Shown: one piece after another, positions 18,301 to 25,993 of the stretch
Numbering within the stretch: position 1 is the first letter of the stretch
How the letters are laid out: each line of letters opens with the position of its first letter
Made by a program: the position numbers and the translations under genes
The notes under the pieces: model-generated
What the model was told of the DNA's origin: nothing
Database searches by the model: none
What the model saw: the letters and a program-made list of their open reading frames with translations, nothing else
Source: Duodenibacillus sp964509205
GTDB taxonomy: Bacteria > Pseudomonadota > Gammaproteobacteria > Burkholderiales > Burkholderiaceae_F
Assembly: GCA_964509205.1 (NCBI GenBank)
Contig: CAZDVW010000013.1
Location: 1-57,742, forward strand
Reading direction: 5' to 3'
Length of the DNA: 57,742 bases

Positions 18301-18785
18301 CCGGCAAAACAGTTCCGCTAGAACATCCGTTCGACTCGCTGTCTGAAATCAATCTTCACATGAGCGCCCTCCTGCCGGATGACTATGTTCCGGATGTTGC
18401 CAACCGTCTTGCCCTTTACAAGCGCTTAGCGTCTGCGCACGACATCACGGAACTTGAGCACATTATCGATGACCTGTCGGATCGGTTCGGAAAACTCCCT
18501 GAACAAGCTTTGGCTCTCATCGCCGTGCATCGGCTTCGAATTCATTGTCGAACATTAGGCATTCGAAAAATTGATGCCGCAGACGCAACGATCCTCTTTA
18601 CTTTTGACGATCATCCGCATTTTGCTCCTCTTGCCCTCGTGCGTCTTTTACAATCCAGACGTGACATGAGAATGATTTCTCCGAACAAATTGAAGTTTTC
18701 TGCCACGACTCACGGTCTTGACGACAGGGTTCGGGCGATTCGAATCCTTCTCAACCCTCTTTTAGCAGAAAAAACTGACGCATAA
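15318..18785 (+). CDS. mfd: Transcription-repair coupling factor
   Basis: Mfd removes RNA polymerase stalled at DNA lesions and recruits UvrA. The 1155 residues match the family length. An N-terminal UvrB-like module includes ERLETLWKL and GEFSIRGSIIDIFP. The RNA-polymerase-interaction domain begins near PGDPIVHAEHGIGRYVGLE. RecG-like helicase motifs follow: GDVGFGKTEVALRAAF, the DEEHRFGVRQKE box, TLTATPIPRTLAMS and LHQLRGRVGRSHHQAYAYL. A C-terminal TRCF domain ends at LNPLLAEK. The start at 15318 is the first Met after the ppiC stop. It is followed after 28 bases by the repeat-protein genes. Confidence 0.97.
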   Translation: MSNTLFASALPEGFLLPAMQSRATLKPTDGTNNAVTLAALFERTRTEKRMLVVVCSDASDAIRLSEEFAWLKPEAHAALLPDWETLPYDTMSPHEMLVSERLETLWKLTNNSDGQHLDVLFVSACCASFRFPPREYVFSNTFFYKVGQKINLESLKRELVESGYCRVDQVYASGEFSIRGSIIDIFPMGNNEPFRLDLFDDEIETIRRFDPDSQRSEEKVESIRILPGHEFPMDEESLNRFRANWRLFFEGDPAKSPIYSDTFKSIASAGIEYYFPLFFDHTCTLTDYLPKDSVILMLGDVEQAVSSFFRETTERHRFLQHDPERPALDPKKLLLTSPEFFSTFCNFGRIRLESSPSLIPNVALERKVQKPLAKLEDFLSACALVGRRTLICADSEGRLSRIEELLQADSFKTEHVNSIEDFLRSDRSLCLCRSPLCSGFILENPSCCVVTETEIYQLKAVARRRRSRRSADTLEAAIRDIGELTPGDPIVHAEHGIGRYVGLETIETAEGKNEYLRIDYAQGAKLFVPVSQLHLIGRYTGADPDHAPLHCLGRADWNKIKRKAAQKARDTAAELLNLYAVREARTGFKFELKRSDYEAFCEGFEFEETPDQAEAIRRVIDDMESGRPMDRLVCGDVGFGKTEVALRAAFIAVMNGKQVAILCPTTLLAEQHAETFSDRFAAWPISVREISRFRTGKETKSVLDGLASGSVDIVIGTHKLLSDTVRFKRLGLVIVDEEHRFGVRQKERLKALRAEVDILTLTATPIPRTLAMSLEGIRDYSVIATAPEKRLAIKTFVRPESDDLIRQAVMRELKRGGQVYFLHNEVETIEYRLERLKQLLPEARIGLAHGQMPERDLEAAMRAFYQQRYNLLLCSTIIENGIDVPNANTIIMHRADRLGLAQLHQLRGRVGRSHHQAYAYLLIPGEDCITKNAQKRLDAIQHLEDLGSGFYLSMYDLEIRGAGEILGEEQSGEISKVGFELYTQMLRDAVDSLKSGKTVPLEHPFDSLSEINLHMSALLPDDYVPDVANRLALYKRLASAHDITELEHIIDDLSDRFGKLPEQALALIAVHRLRIHCRTLGIRKIDAADATILFTFDDHPHFAPLALVRLLQSRRDMRMISPNKLKFSATTHGLDDRVRAIRILLNPLLAEKTDA

Positions 18786-18813
18786 CACAAATTACCTGTT
18801 CCGAAGAAAAACT

Positions 18814-20238
18814 ATGAGTTCAACCTCTTCTTCACAGTCTGCCTCCATGGAACTTGTCATTGACTTGTCGGCCAAGGCCGGCTCGACGGCAACATTCACC
18901 TTTTTTAAGGTTCCGCGTTTAGCGATGGATCAGATCGGTGACATTTCGATTGATTGGGGAGACGGGGTTTTAGAGTACATCGATTGCACAATTTCTGAAG
19001 CTGAATTGCAACGAATGGCAAGAGATCCTGAATTCACTGCCGTTCTCACCATTTCGCATCCCCTGATCTCCAAAGAAACGACACGCATTCGGATTTTCAC
19101 CTCTTCGGGCTGGTTGCCGCTTCGAGCTCTGCCAAAACAAACTGTAGAAATTGAATCCGCATTGCCAACGCTTACAACGGGCAGAACCAATGAGAACGGC
19201 ATTGTGCTTGCCAGTCGCATCTTGCCCCAGCTTGTCGAAACCGAACCGAAGAAACGAACCCTATTGCAACGCATTCCCAAAGATTTATTTGCGTTCAATC
19301 CGAAACTTGAAATTTTCGACAAAGCCTTCTTTTCAAGCAGTATTCGTGAAGTTGACGCCTCGCTGTTTTCCCCGATTCAGAAAATCCGATCCGTCCGAAA
19401 ACTCTTTTCCGAAAGTGCTTTGACAACTGTTCCGCAAGGACTCTTAAAAGGCGCTTCTTTTGACACCATCTGCACGGAAGCCTTTTCTCAGTGTAAAAAT
19501 CTCGAACATGTCGAAAACCCCTTCGATTCAGAAGCAATCCCTTTCGTCGTAGACGGTCTCTTAGCCGGGGCAGATCACACGCTTTTTTTCTGGGCTGACG
19601 AGACGAGGCGTCCCCAAATGGGTTGGATCCGACCGGCTGCGTGCCCGCAAGATCCGGCTTTTCGCATTGAGTGGCAAGCAAACGGCAAAGAACAACCAGT
19701 TCTCGCTTTTTATCCCATTGATCTTGCCCTCGACGGGGATTACATCATTGATTGGGGAGACGGAACGACGCAGACTCTCGATTTCAATGAGCAAGACCTT
19801 CTGACGCATCGATGGAAAAAACCCGGACTTTACACAATTTCCCTGCATTCTCCGGCTCCGTATCCGGTGCGGCCGTTTCATTGCTTTGACGGAGTCACCC
19901 GAATTCTTGATCCGCTCCCGAGGATGCATCCCCGCGAATTGCGCAACAAAAACGACTTTGCCGGCTGGGCAGCCAATTTCCGTCGTTTAACGTCTGTCTC
20001 TGCCGGATTATTTAAAAACAATCCGGAGATAAGAAATCTTGAACAATGCTTTGCCGGCTGCTTGAATCTCGAAGCCATTGATGATGACATTCTGACTCCT
20101 CTTAAAGCGCTTTCCTGCGCCGATTCCATGTTTGCCTTTTGCTATACGTTAGAAAGGCTTCCGCAAAGCTACGCATCCTTCCCTCGTAAAACGGAACTTG
20201 ACTGTTTTACGGAATCCAACAGTCAGAACGGCTCTTGA
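18814..20238 (+). CDS. Leucine-rich-repeat (BspA-like) protein with PKD-like WGDG motifs
   Basis: I do not recognise an exact family. The 474-residue protein carries two PKD-like signatures, IDWGDG at about 46-51 and 311-316. The second is followed by HRWKKPGLYTISL, as in PKD folds. Each is followed by imperfect repeats of the IP..LF.FNP...F...F..S.I..V type (IPKDLFAFNPKLEIFDKAF, VPQGLLKGAS, SAGLFKNNPEIRNLEQCF, FAGCLNLEAI), which resemble BspA-like or DUF285 repeats of host-associated bacteria. No signal peptide, sorting signal or membrane segment is visible, which is odd for a BspA-like surface protein. It lies 28 bases after mfd and 11 bases before the paralogue's GTG start. Confidence 0.75.
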   Translation: MSSTSSSQSASMELVIDLSAKAGSTATFTFFKVPRLAMDQIGDISIDWGDGVLEYIDCTISEAELQRMARDPEFTAVLTISHPLISKETTRIRIFTSSGWLPLRALPKQTVEIESALPTLTTGRTNENGIVLASRILPQLVETEPKKRTLLQRIPKDLFAFNPKLEIFDKAFFSSSIREVDASLFSPIQKIRSVRKLFSESALTTVPQGLLKGASFDTICTEAFSQCKNLEHVENPFDSEAIPFVVDGLLAGADHTLFFWADETRRPQMGWIRPAACPQDPAFRIEWQANGKEQPVLAFYPIDLALDGDYIIDWGDGTTQTLDFNEQDLLTHRWKKPGLYTISLHSPAPYPVRPFHCFDGVTRILDPLPRMHPRELRNKNDFAGWAANFRRLTSVSAGLFKNNPEIRNLEQCFAGCLNLEAIDDDILTPLKALSCADSMFAFCYTLERLPQSYASFPRKTELDCFTESNSQNGS

Positions 20239-20249
20239 GGAGTTTCACG

Positions 20250-21182
20250 GTGACCAATGCTCTAAAACTCGAACTGCTGGTTAAAAAAAGTCACGAAAAT
20301 GTTCGTTTCCAACTTCTTGCTCGCCAGACGGAAACAGAAAAAACCGTGAATTACCAATTTGACAATGAAGTAGGCTCATGTCTTTGGTCAGCAGAAAAAC
20401 CGCTCGTTGTTGAATTTTCAGCGCAAAAAGGGCAACACACTCTGACGATCGATATTGAAAATTCGCTTCCCTGCGGCATGTTGACGCTTCCGGAGCAAAC
20501 GGTTGCGATTTGCGATGAACTTCCGCTTTTAACCGATCCTCTTAGTGAGAAACCGTCTCGACGCGCAACCATCTGGAATCCGCAAACGCCTCCGACAAAT
20601 CTGGAAAGCATCAGTGAGTCGCTTTTCGTGCGCAATCCGCAACTGATGGATCTGACAGAAACATTTGCCCGTTTGCCGCATTTAAAAGCCATTCCGAAAC
20701 TTGTCTTCCTAACGCTTCCGAAAGTTCGCATTTTCAACGGACTTTTCCGGGAAAGCGCCATCGAGAGCGTCGAGGGCTCTTTTTTCAGCGCCGCGGTCAA
20801 TGCCGTCGATTTTCGTTCCATCTTTTTCGGTTGTCGCTTCCTAAAGACAGTGCCGGGCAATCTTTTTGAATGCAACACGAAAGCTTGGTGTTTCGACTCG
20901 GCTTTTGAAAAAAGCGGTATCGAGCAGATTCCTCCGGAATTATTTCGCCATGTTTTAACCGGTTCGAGTTTCATCCGTGCCTTTGCCGGCTGTCCCATAA
21001 AAGAAGTTCCTGACGGGCTCTTGCAAGGAATCAAACCGATTGACGTCGACGGAATGTTCGAACCGACCGCAATTCTCGATCACGATCCGCTCAGAATCAA
21101 AGCCGCTCCGCGATTCCCTCCGTCTTTTTTCACTGACATTCGAATGGCGCGTGGAATTCCGACGCTTTCTGAACAAAAATAA
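20250..21182 (+). CDS. Leucine-rich-repeat (BspA-like) protein, paralogue of the preceding gene
   Basis: This 310-residue relative of the upstream protein keeps the leucine-rich part and lacks any WGDG motif. Repeats include SLFVRNPQLMDLTETF, FNGLFRESAIESV, FFGCRFLKTVPGNLF, FDSAFEKSGIEQIPPELF and FAGCPIKEVPDGLLQG, each ending in a V/IP..LF turn. GTG at 20250 is chosen because GAGGAG sits 7-8 bases before it. A TTG at 20235 would overlap the previous stop. There is no export signal. Its cotranscription with the upstream gene, the shared repeat type and the lost PKD part suggest a local duplication followed by divergence. The function is unknown. Confidence 0.72.
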   Translation: MTNALKLELLVKKSHENVRFQLLARQTETEKTVNYQFDNEVGSCLWSAEKPLVVEFSAQKGQHTLTIDIENSLPCGMLTLPEQTVAICDELPLLTDPLSEKPSRRATIWNPQTPPTNLESISESLFVRNPQLMDLTETFARLPHLKAIPKLVFLTLPKVRIFNGLFRESAIESVEGSFFSAAVNAVDFRSIFFGCRFLKTVPGNLFECNTKAWCFDSAFEKSGIEQIPPELFRHVLTGSSFIRAFAGCPIKEVPDGLLQGIKPIDVDGMFEPTAILDHDPLRIKAAPRFPPSFFTDIRMARGIPTLSEQK

Positions 21183-21204
21183 TTCCCACTTTGAAGCAAC
21201 CGCC

Positions 21205-22422
21205 ATGAATATTTACATCGTTCTTTTTTGTGCCATCGCTTTGATGGTTGTTTTGATCCGAAAAAAAGTCCCGATTGGCCCTGCCATTCTTTCCGGCGGT
21301 CTGCTTATATGGGGGCTTCTTGACCACAGACCGCAATCGCTTCTTGACGCATTGAAATCAACGCTGACGATGTCAAGAAGCTATGACTTGATTTTCGCTT
21401 TGTATTTCGTTGTCTGCCTCGAAATTGAAATGAGGAAAAGCGGCATATTGAACGGCCTTGTGGAATATTTGCATCACATCATTCCGTCCAAAAAGGTAAC
21501 GCTGGCTGTCATGCCGGCATTTCTCGGAATGCTTCCTTCCATCGGCGGGGCTCGTTTCTCTGCCCCCATTGTTGACACAGTTGCCAAAGATCAGGACATC
21601 AGTGCAGAAAACAAAGCGCTCATCAATTACTGGTTTCGTCACGTCATGGAATTTGCCAATCCCATCGTTCCGGGATTGCTCTTAACCTGTGCCATTGCGA
21701 ATGTTTCCATCAGTTCGCTGATTGTGCATCTTCTCTGGGTCAGTGCCCTCATGTTCTTGATTGGATGGGTGTTGTTTGTTTCACCCCTTAAAATCACAGA
21801 ACCCGATCAAGAACCTTCGGAAAAAGAACTGGCGAAATACCGCGTCGATTTCATTTTGGCTCTTCTTCCGATTTTCGGTGTCTTTGGCATTTCCATGTTC
21901 TGCGGTTTGCCGGCGTCGATCTCAATTTTCATTGTGATTGTCGTTCTTTATCCGATCTTGCGGCTTCTAAACCGAGAAGTTTCGCTACGCGACATCTTTA
22001 TCGGCGCTATCGAAAAGAGACTGTTGCGTGACGTCGGAATGATTTTGTACTTCATTCAATTGCTTGACGTCAGCGGAGTTCTTGCTCAGATCGTTGCCGG
22101 CTTCCATGCTTCTCCTCTGCCGCTTCCGGTCATCTTGGCCTTCATCAGTTTCATTATCGGAATGCTTACCGGTTTGTCACAGGGACATGTCGCCATGATG
22201 ATGCCGATTGTGGCAGCCGTTGCTCAAGGGTCACTGGATCTGATCGGACTTGTTCTTGTGTTCGGTGTTGCCGGGCAGATGGTTACGCCGACCCATGTCT
22301 GCTTAATGATCTCTCTTGATTATTTCAAGGCTGACTTCTTCAAAACACTCAAACAGTGCTTTGTAGCTGAAACACTCCTGTTGCTCATCTTCTCTGCCGT
22401 CAGCTGGATGACGTGGAGTTGA
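21205..22422 (+). CDS. DUF401 family integral membrane protein (putative permease)
   Basis: From ATG 21205 the 405 residues form about ten hydrophobic segments, beginning MNIYIVLFCAIALMVVLI. Polar loops carry LPSIGGARFSAPIVDTVA, YWFRHVMEFANPIVPGL, LTGLSQGHVAMMMPI and VFGVAGQMVTPTHVC. The pattern matches DUF401-type permeases, relatives of anion/carboxylate transporters with two re-entrant repeats. The substrate is unknown. A longer frame upstream (from 21040) overlaps the repeat-protein gene and lacks hydrophobicity, so the start at 21205 is preferred. It is the last gene of the plus-strand series and converges on copA through a strong hairpin. Confidence 0.85.
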   Translation: MNIYIVLFCAIALMVVLIRKKVPIGPAILSGGLLIWGLLDHRPQSLLDALKSTLTMSRSYDLIFALYFVVCLEIEMRKSGILNGLVEYLHHIIPSKKVTLAVMPAFLGMLPSIGGARFSAPIVDTVAKDQDISAENKALINYWFRHVMEFANPIVPGLLLTCAIANVSISSLIVHLLWVSALMFLIGWVLFVSPLKITEPDQEPSEKELAKYRVDFILALLPIFGVFGISMFCGLPASISIFIVIVVLYPILRLLNREVSLRDIFIGAIEKRLLRDVGMILYFIQLLDVSGVLAQIVAGFHASPLPLPVILAFISFIIGMLTGLSQGHVAMMMPIVAAVAQGSLDLIGLVLVFGVAGQMVTPTHVCLMISLDYFKADFFKTLKQCFVAETLLLLIFSAVSWMTWS

Positions 22423-22428
22423 TCCTTT

Positions 22429-22456
22429 CGGAGGCATCTCACGTAAGATGCCTCCG
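22429..22456. terminator. Strong hairpin between convergent DUF401 gene and copA
   Basis: An 11-bp perfect stem (CGGAGGCATCT with AGATGCCTCCG) and a 6-base loop lie in the 56-base gap between two convergent genes. There is no T-run, so it is either a weak terminator or a stabilising 3' hairpin. Confidence 0.6.
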
Positions 22457-22478
22457 GCGCAATCCCGCTTCAGCCGTC

Positions 22479-22694
22479 TTACAGCGGACGCAGTCCGACG
22501 AATACAAATTCTTCTTCCTCGACGGCAGCACGAACTGCCGACTCATCGAGAGGAGCCTCGCTTTGCACGAGTGCTATCTTTGCCGCAAGGTTGACTTCAA
22601 CTTCTTTCACACCGGGAAGCTTGAGCAGGGCTTTTTTGACCGCTCCGGCGCAATGCTGACAACTCATACCTTCAATTTGCACTTCTGTTTTCAT
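22479..22694 (-). CDS. copZ: Possible independently translated CopZ-like copper chaperone (nested in copA)
   Basis: Within the copA frame, ATG 22694 is preceded at 7-base spacing by AAGGAG (reading ATAAGGAGAGTGTCATG on the minus strand). It opens a 71-residue product with the full HMA fold: MxCxxC at GMSCQHC, KKALLKLPGV and EVNLAAKIALV. This size and start are exactly those of a free CopZ. Two readings are possible. Either the separate chaperone gene became joined to copA by loss of the copA stop codon, or both fused and free forms are made. The internal ribosome-binding site is seen directly. Actual translation from it is inferred. Confidence 0.6.
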   Translation of the reverse strand: MKTEVQIEGMSCQHCAGAVKKALLKLPGVKEVEVNLAAKIALVQSEAPLDESAVRAAVEEEEFVFVGLRPL

Positions 22695-24938
22695 GACACT
22701 CTCCTTATGCCTATTTGTTCTCAAAACAGATGACACATCCTCGTTTTTAAGCGGCTTGGGATGCCAGGCGAAAAGACGCAGCGCATTGCCAACGACGCAA
22801 AGCGAACTCATACTCATCGCCGCAGCGGCAAACATCGGACTCAACGTCCATCCTGTCATCGGATAGAAAAGTCCTGCCGCCAGAGGAATTCCCAGTAAAT
22901 TGTAAAAAAATGCCCAGAACAAGTTCTGTCGAATATTGCGCATAACGGAATGCGAAAGCCCTAGTGCGGCCGCAATGTCGCGCAAATGATTGCTCACGAG
23001 TACAACATCTGCCGATTCCACAGCGACATCGGTTCCTGCTCCGACGGCCATACCGACATCAGCCTCCACCAAAGAAGGAGCATCGTTGATGCCGTCACCG
23101 ACAAAAAGCAAATGTTTTCCTTCGCTGCGTAACCGGGAAATCAGCTGCTGCTTTGTTTCCGGCGTCATTTCGCCGTAAGCCTCTCGAATTCCAAGTCTCT
23201 TAGAAAGATCAGCAAGAACCTCTTTTGAATCTCCGCTGGCCACCATTGGCCGCAACCCCGATTCTTTCAGTGTTTCCATGAGAGACACGGCGTCCGCTCT
23301 CAATTGATCGGTCAATGCAAACCGTGCAACAGGCTTCTTATCGGTGCAAAGAAAAAGAATGGTCTGTCCCGGGGTCGATTCTTTCCAATGGGCAGGCAGT
23401 CGCTCTGCCGCCAAATTGAGAGATCGTGCGTTTCCGATCTCAATACGGCGATCTCCGATGACAGCGCTCACTGCCCCGGCCCGAGAAATGTATTCTGTTG
23501 CGGATCTTCCCTTTGTTCCTCGTTCTTCAGCGAATCGGCAAATGGCCTTTGCCAAAGGATGCGTCGAAAATCGTTCTGTGCTCCAGGCAAGGCTTAACGC
23601 TTCTTCAAGAGACACATCATCAGACGTCTGAACGGAACTGACCTCAAAGTTTCCTTCCGTCAAAGTTCCCGTCTTATCGAAAACAACCGTATCGATGCGG
23701 CTCAGTTCTTCAATCGCCGCTGCATTCTTAAAGAAAACACCGTATCGCGCTCCCAATGCGCTCGCAACCGTCACCGCTGAAGGCGTTGCAAGTCCTAATG
23801 CGCACGGACAAGAAATTACGAGAACACAAACAGCATTAACAAGGGAGGCTTCCGCAGAATGTCCCAATGCTGTCCAGATCAGAAACGTCAGAACAGCGAT
23901 CGCAAGAACGATGGGAACAAAGACAGCACTAATGCGGTCTGCTGTCCGTTCGATCGGAGCCTTTGACTCTGAAACCGCGTCAACCAGACTCAGAATCCTC
24001 GAAAAACGTGTCTCGAATCCTGCCTGAGTCACACGCATATGAAGCCAGCCGGAAAGAACAACGGTCGCACAGAAAAGCCGATCTCCTTGCCTTTTAACCT
24101 GCGGCAAACTCTCACCTGTGAGGGCTGACTCATCCACTTCGGCCTCTCCGGATATCAATTCCCCGTCGGCAGGAATGGATTCTCCCGAACGCACCAAAAG
24201 AACATCCTCCGGTTTAATGTCCGAAACAGGCACTCGCGTTTCAACACCCTCTTTGATTCGAACTGCTTCGTCCGGAATTCGAGCTGCAAGACTTTCAAGC
24301 GCCGCAAGGCTTTTATCCTTCGCACGCCCTTCAAGCCACTTTCCAACGCCGACGAAGGCATAAATCATCGCAGAAGAATCAAAATAAAGATGATTCAACG
24401 CATCTTCAGGAAAGCCCGTTTTCAAATTAAACGCAGAGGCGAGCACATAGAAACTGTAAAGGAAGGAAGCTGTTGACCCGAGAGCAACCAATGAATCCAT
24501 TGAGGGGGAACGGCGAAGCAAAGCGAGGATTCCCGCTCTCCAATGTTTCCCATTGATAAGCAACACACAGAAGGAAAGAACAGCCTGCAAAGAACCAGAA
24601 ATCCGCGGCGAGATTCCCATCTTTGTACCGAAGAACACCAGAAGAAAAAGGACGACCGCAACAGTCACCGTCCCAACAAGACTGCGACTCAGTTCTCTAG
24701 TGCGTTCTGTCGATCGAGTTGCATTCTCAGCAGGTCGAATTTCATAGCCGGCATTCCGAACGGACTCGAACAGTACCTTTTCTTGAAAGGTGCGCTCATC
24801 GGCCTCAATCAGCAATGTTCCGCGGACAAGATTCACGTCGGCCCTGCAAACACCTTGGCATGCGAGACCTACACGAGAAACACGCGAACTGCACGATGCA
24901 CAGTGCATCCCGCCAACGAGATATCGAAACTTCTTCAT
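22479..24938 (-). CDS. copA: Copper-exporting P1B-type ATPase fused to a C-terminal CopZ-like domain
   Basis: This inner-membrane ATPase exports Cu(I). The 819 residues begin with a metal-binding HMA domain (GGMHCASC, Cys13 and Cys16). The ATPase core follows: the TGES actuator loop, the Cu-type CPC motif in SCPCALGLATP, the phosphorylation site DKTGT, and GDGINDAPSL. After the last helices (AMSMSSLCVVGNALRLF), the reading frame continues through about 20 linker residues into a complete second HMA domain (GMSCQHC) that looks like a CopZ chaperone. A perfect AAGGAG and ATG at 22694 stand in front of this domain, so it may also be made separately. No cueR gene is adjacent. A Fur-box-like palindrome lies just upstream of the start. 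Confidence 0.93.
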   Translation of the reverse strand: MKKFRYLVGGMHCASCSSRVSRVGLACQGVCRADVNLVRGTLLIEADERTFQEKVLFESVRNAGYEIRPAENATRSTERTRELSRSLVGTVTVAVVLFLLVFFGTKMGISPRISGSLQAVLSFCVLLINGKHWRAGILALLRRSPSMDSLVALGSTASFLYSFYVLASAFNLKTGFPEDALNHLYFDSSAMIYAFVGVGKWLEGRAKDKSLAALESLAARIPDEAVRIKEGVETRVPVSDIKPEDVLLVRSGESIPADGELISGEAEVDESALTGESLPQVKRQGDRLFCATVVLSGWLHMRVTQAGFETRFSRILSLVDAVSESKAPIERTADRISAVFVPIVLAIAVLTFLIWTALGHSAEASLVNAVCVLVISCPCALGLATPSAVTVASALGARYGVFFKNAAAIEELSRIDTVVFDKTGTLTEGNFEVSSVQTSDDVSLEEALSLAWSTERFSTHPLAKAICRFAEERGTKGRSATEYISRAGAVSAVIGDRRIEIGNARSLNLAAERLPAHWKESTPGQTILFLCTDKKPVARFALTDQLRADAVSLMETLKESGLRPMVASGDSKEVLADLSKRLGIREAYGEMTPETKQQLISRLRSEGKHLLFVGDGINDAPSLVEADVGMAVGAGTDVAVESADVVLVSNHLRDIAAALGLSHSVMRNIRQNLFWAFFYNLLGIPLAAGLFYPMTGWTLSPMFAAAAMSMSSLCVVGNALRLFAWHPKPLKNEDVSSVLRTNRHKESVMKTEVQIEGMSCQHCAGAVKKALLKLPGVKEVEVNLAAKIALVQSEAPLDESAVRAAVEEEEFVFVGLRPL

Positions 24939-24951
24939 AGCCTAAAATCTC

Positions 24952-24970
24952 AATGAAAATAATTCTCATT
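24952..24970. promoter_or_regulatory. Fur-box-like palindrome upstream of copA
   Basis: AATGAAAATAATTCTCATT is a 9-1-9 inverted repeat with a single mismatch and has the layout and AT composition of Fur or related Fur-family boxes. It ends 13 bases before the copA start codon. A copper ATPase would more usually have a CueR site. Confidence 0.5.
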
Positions 24971-24996
24971 CGTGACGTTGATTCTAGCGACTATTC

Positions 24997-25033
24997 AAAA
25001 AAAAGAACCCGCCCGATATCATTACCGAGCGGG
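24997..25033 (-). terminator. Strong intrinsic terminator at the end of the methionine operon
   Basis: On the minus strand an 11-bp stem with two G-T pairs (CCCGCTCGGTA with TATCGGGCGGG) and loop ATGA is followed by TTC and eight T residues. It ends the transcript that comes from metI through the structured region. Confidence 0.9.
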
Positions 25034-25260
25034 GTTTAACCAGTCCCGACGAGGCCTTGACCTCTGTTTGGTTCTTAAGGAGAGTTGAAAGCGAGAACTG
25101 TTTCTCTGCCTTCGTTCCGAACTATACGAGAGAACGTGTCATTTTCCTATAACTCAAAAGAACTCTTCTCTCTAGTCCTTTCGGGTTAGTAGTAACCCGC
25201 AACCCTTTCGTGCTAAACCGTAAGAGACTGCAACACAGTTTTGCCAGAAGAAAAATTTTT
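25034..25260 (-). ncRNA. Candidate structured RNA (metI 3' region or independent small RNA)
   Basis: This stretch between metI and its terminator has no open frame but can form several hairpins in a row on the minus strand. They are CGGGTTA/TAACCCG with loop CTAC (25188-25205), AAAGGACT/AGTTCTTT (25157-25183), AAGGC.GAGAA/TTCTC.GCTTT (25086-25111) and GAGG/CCTC inside AACCA/TGGTT (25038-25073). It ends at a strong terminator. I compared it by eye with 6S, 4.5S, RNase P and tmRNA and could not match it to any. It could be a long 3' untranslated region, a processed 3' sRNA, or an independent ncRNA. Confidence 0.4.
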
Positions 25261-25313
25261 CAAAAAGTTTTCCTATAAACCATCCCCGCGTACTTTGCTC
25301 TTGCACAATCTGT

Positions 25314-25991
25314 CTAGTGCGTCGTGCGGCGAATCACCCAATTGCCCAAGCATTGGAAGACGCTGATGATAGCCAGAATAATCAGCACTGTTAACCAGAT
25401 CATATCGCGGTAACCCATCTGATACCCATAGCGAATCGCAAAGTCACCGATACCACCCGCACCAATTGCACCGGCAATGGCCGTCAAGCCGACAAAACTC
25501 ACAAAAGTGATCATCGTTACACGTGTGATTCCGGGAATACTTTCCTTCAGGTACACGCCAAAGATGATCTGTCGCGGAGAAAAACCCATAGCTTCGCTCG
25601 CTTCGATCAGCCCGTGATTTACATCCGACAACACAGATTCAATCTGACGAGCAAAGAAAGGAACCGTCCCGAAAGTCAGTGCCACAAACGACCCCGTCAC
25701 ACCAGACCCCGTCCCCACCAAAAAGCGTGACAACGGAATCAGAAGGACAATCAAAATAATGAAGGGAATCGAACGAATAATGTCGATGGTTCGATCAAGG
25801 CACGTAAAGAGGATGCGATTTTCCAAAATTCCTCCGGAGCGTGTTGTTACAAGCAACACTCCAACAGCAATACCCAGCACCCAAGCAATGGATCCTGACA
25901 CAGCGATCATCGTAAATGTCTGTTCAAGTGAACGGAGCAGTTCCCCGCTTAAGCGATCTAAATTCGGCAGCACCGTCTGCAAAAATTCCAT
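25314..25991 (-). CDS. metI: Methionine ABC transporter permease MetI
   Basis: This is the inner-membrane channel subunit of a D/L-methionine importer. The 225 residues have about five transmembrane helices. The EAA-type loop that contacts the ATPase is near the middle (LIEASEAMGFSPRQIIFGVYLKESIPG), and the family-typical AGAIGAGGIGDFAIRYGYQMGY follows. The start is 2 bases after the metN stop, so they are translationally coupled. It is the last protein gene of the metQ-M20-metN-metI operon. Confidence 0.94.
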   Translation of the reverse strand: MEFLQTVLPNLDRLSGELLRSLEQTFTMIAVSGSIAWVLGIAVGVLLVTTRSGGILENRILFTCLDRTIDIIRSIPFIILIVLLIPLSRFLVGTGSGVTGSFVALTFGTVPFFARQIESVLSDVNHGLIEASEAMGFSPRQIIFGVYLKESIPGITRVTMITFVSFVGLTAIAGAIGAGGIGDFAIRYGYQMGYRDMIWLTVLIILAIISVFQCLGNWVIRRTTH

Positions 25992-25993
25992 TT

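Noticed and set aside
20235..20250. TTG at 20235 as the start of the second repeat protein
   Set aside because: It overlaps the previous stop codon and has no Shine-Dalgarno at proper distance, whereas GTG 20250 follows GAGGAG at 7-8 bases.
25034..25260. 6S, 4.5S, RNase P or tmRNA as identity of the structured region
   Set aside because: None of the core motifs was found by eye: no GGAAGGAAGC loop (4.5S), no GAGGAAAGTCC (RNase P), no tag peptide ending ALAA and no TTCGA T-arm (tmRNA), and no long two-armed fold expected for 6S.
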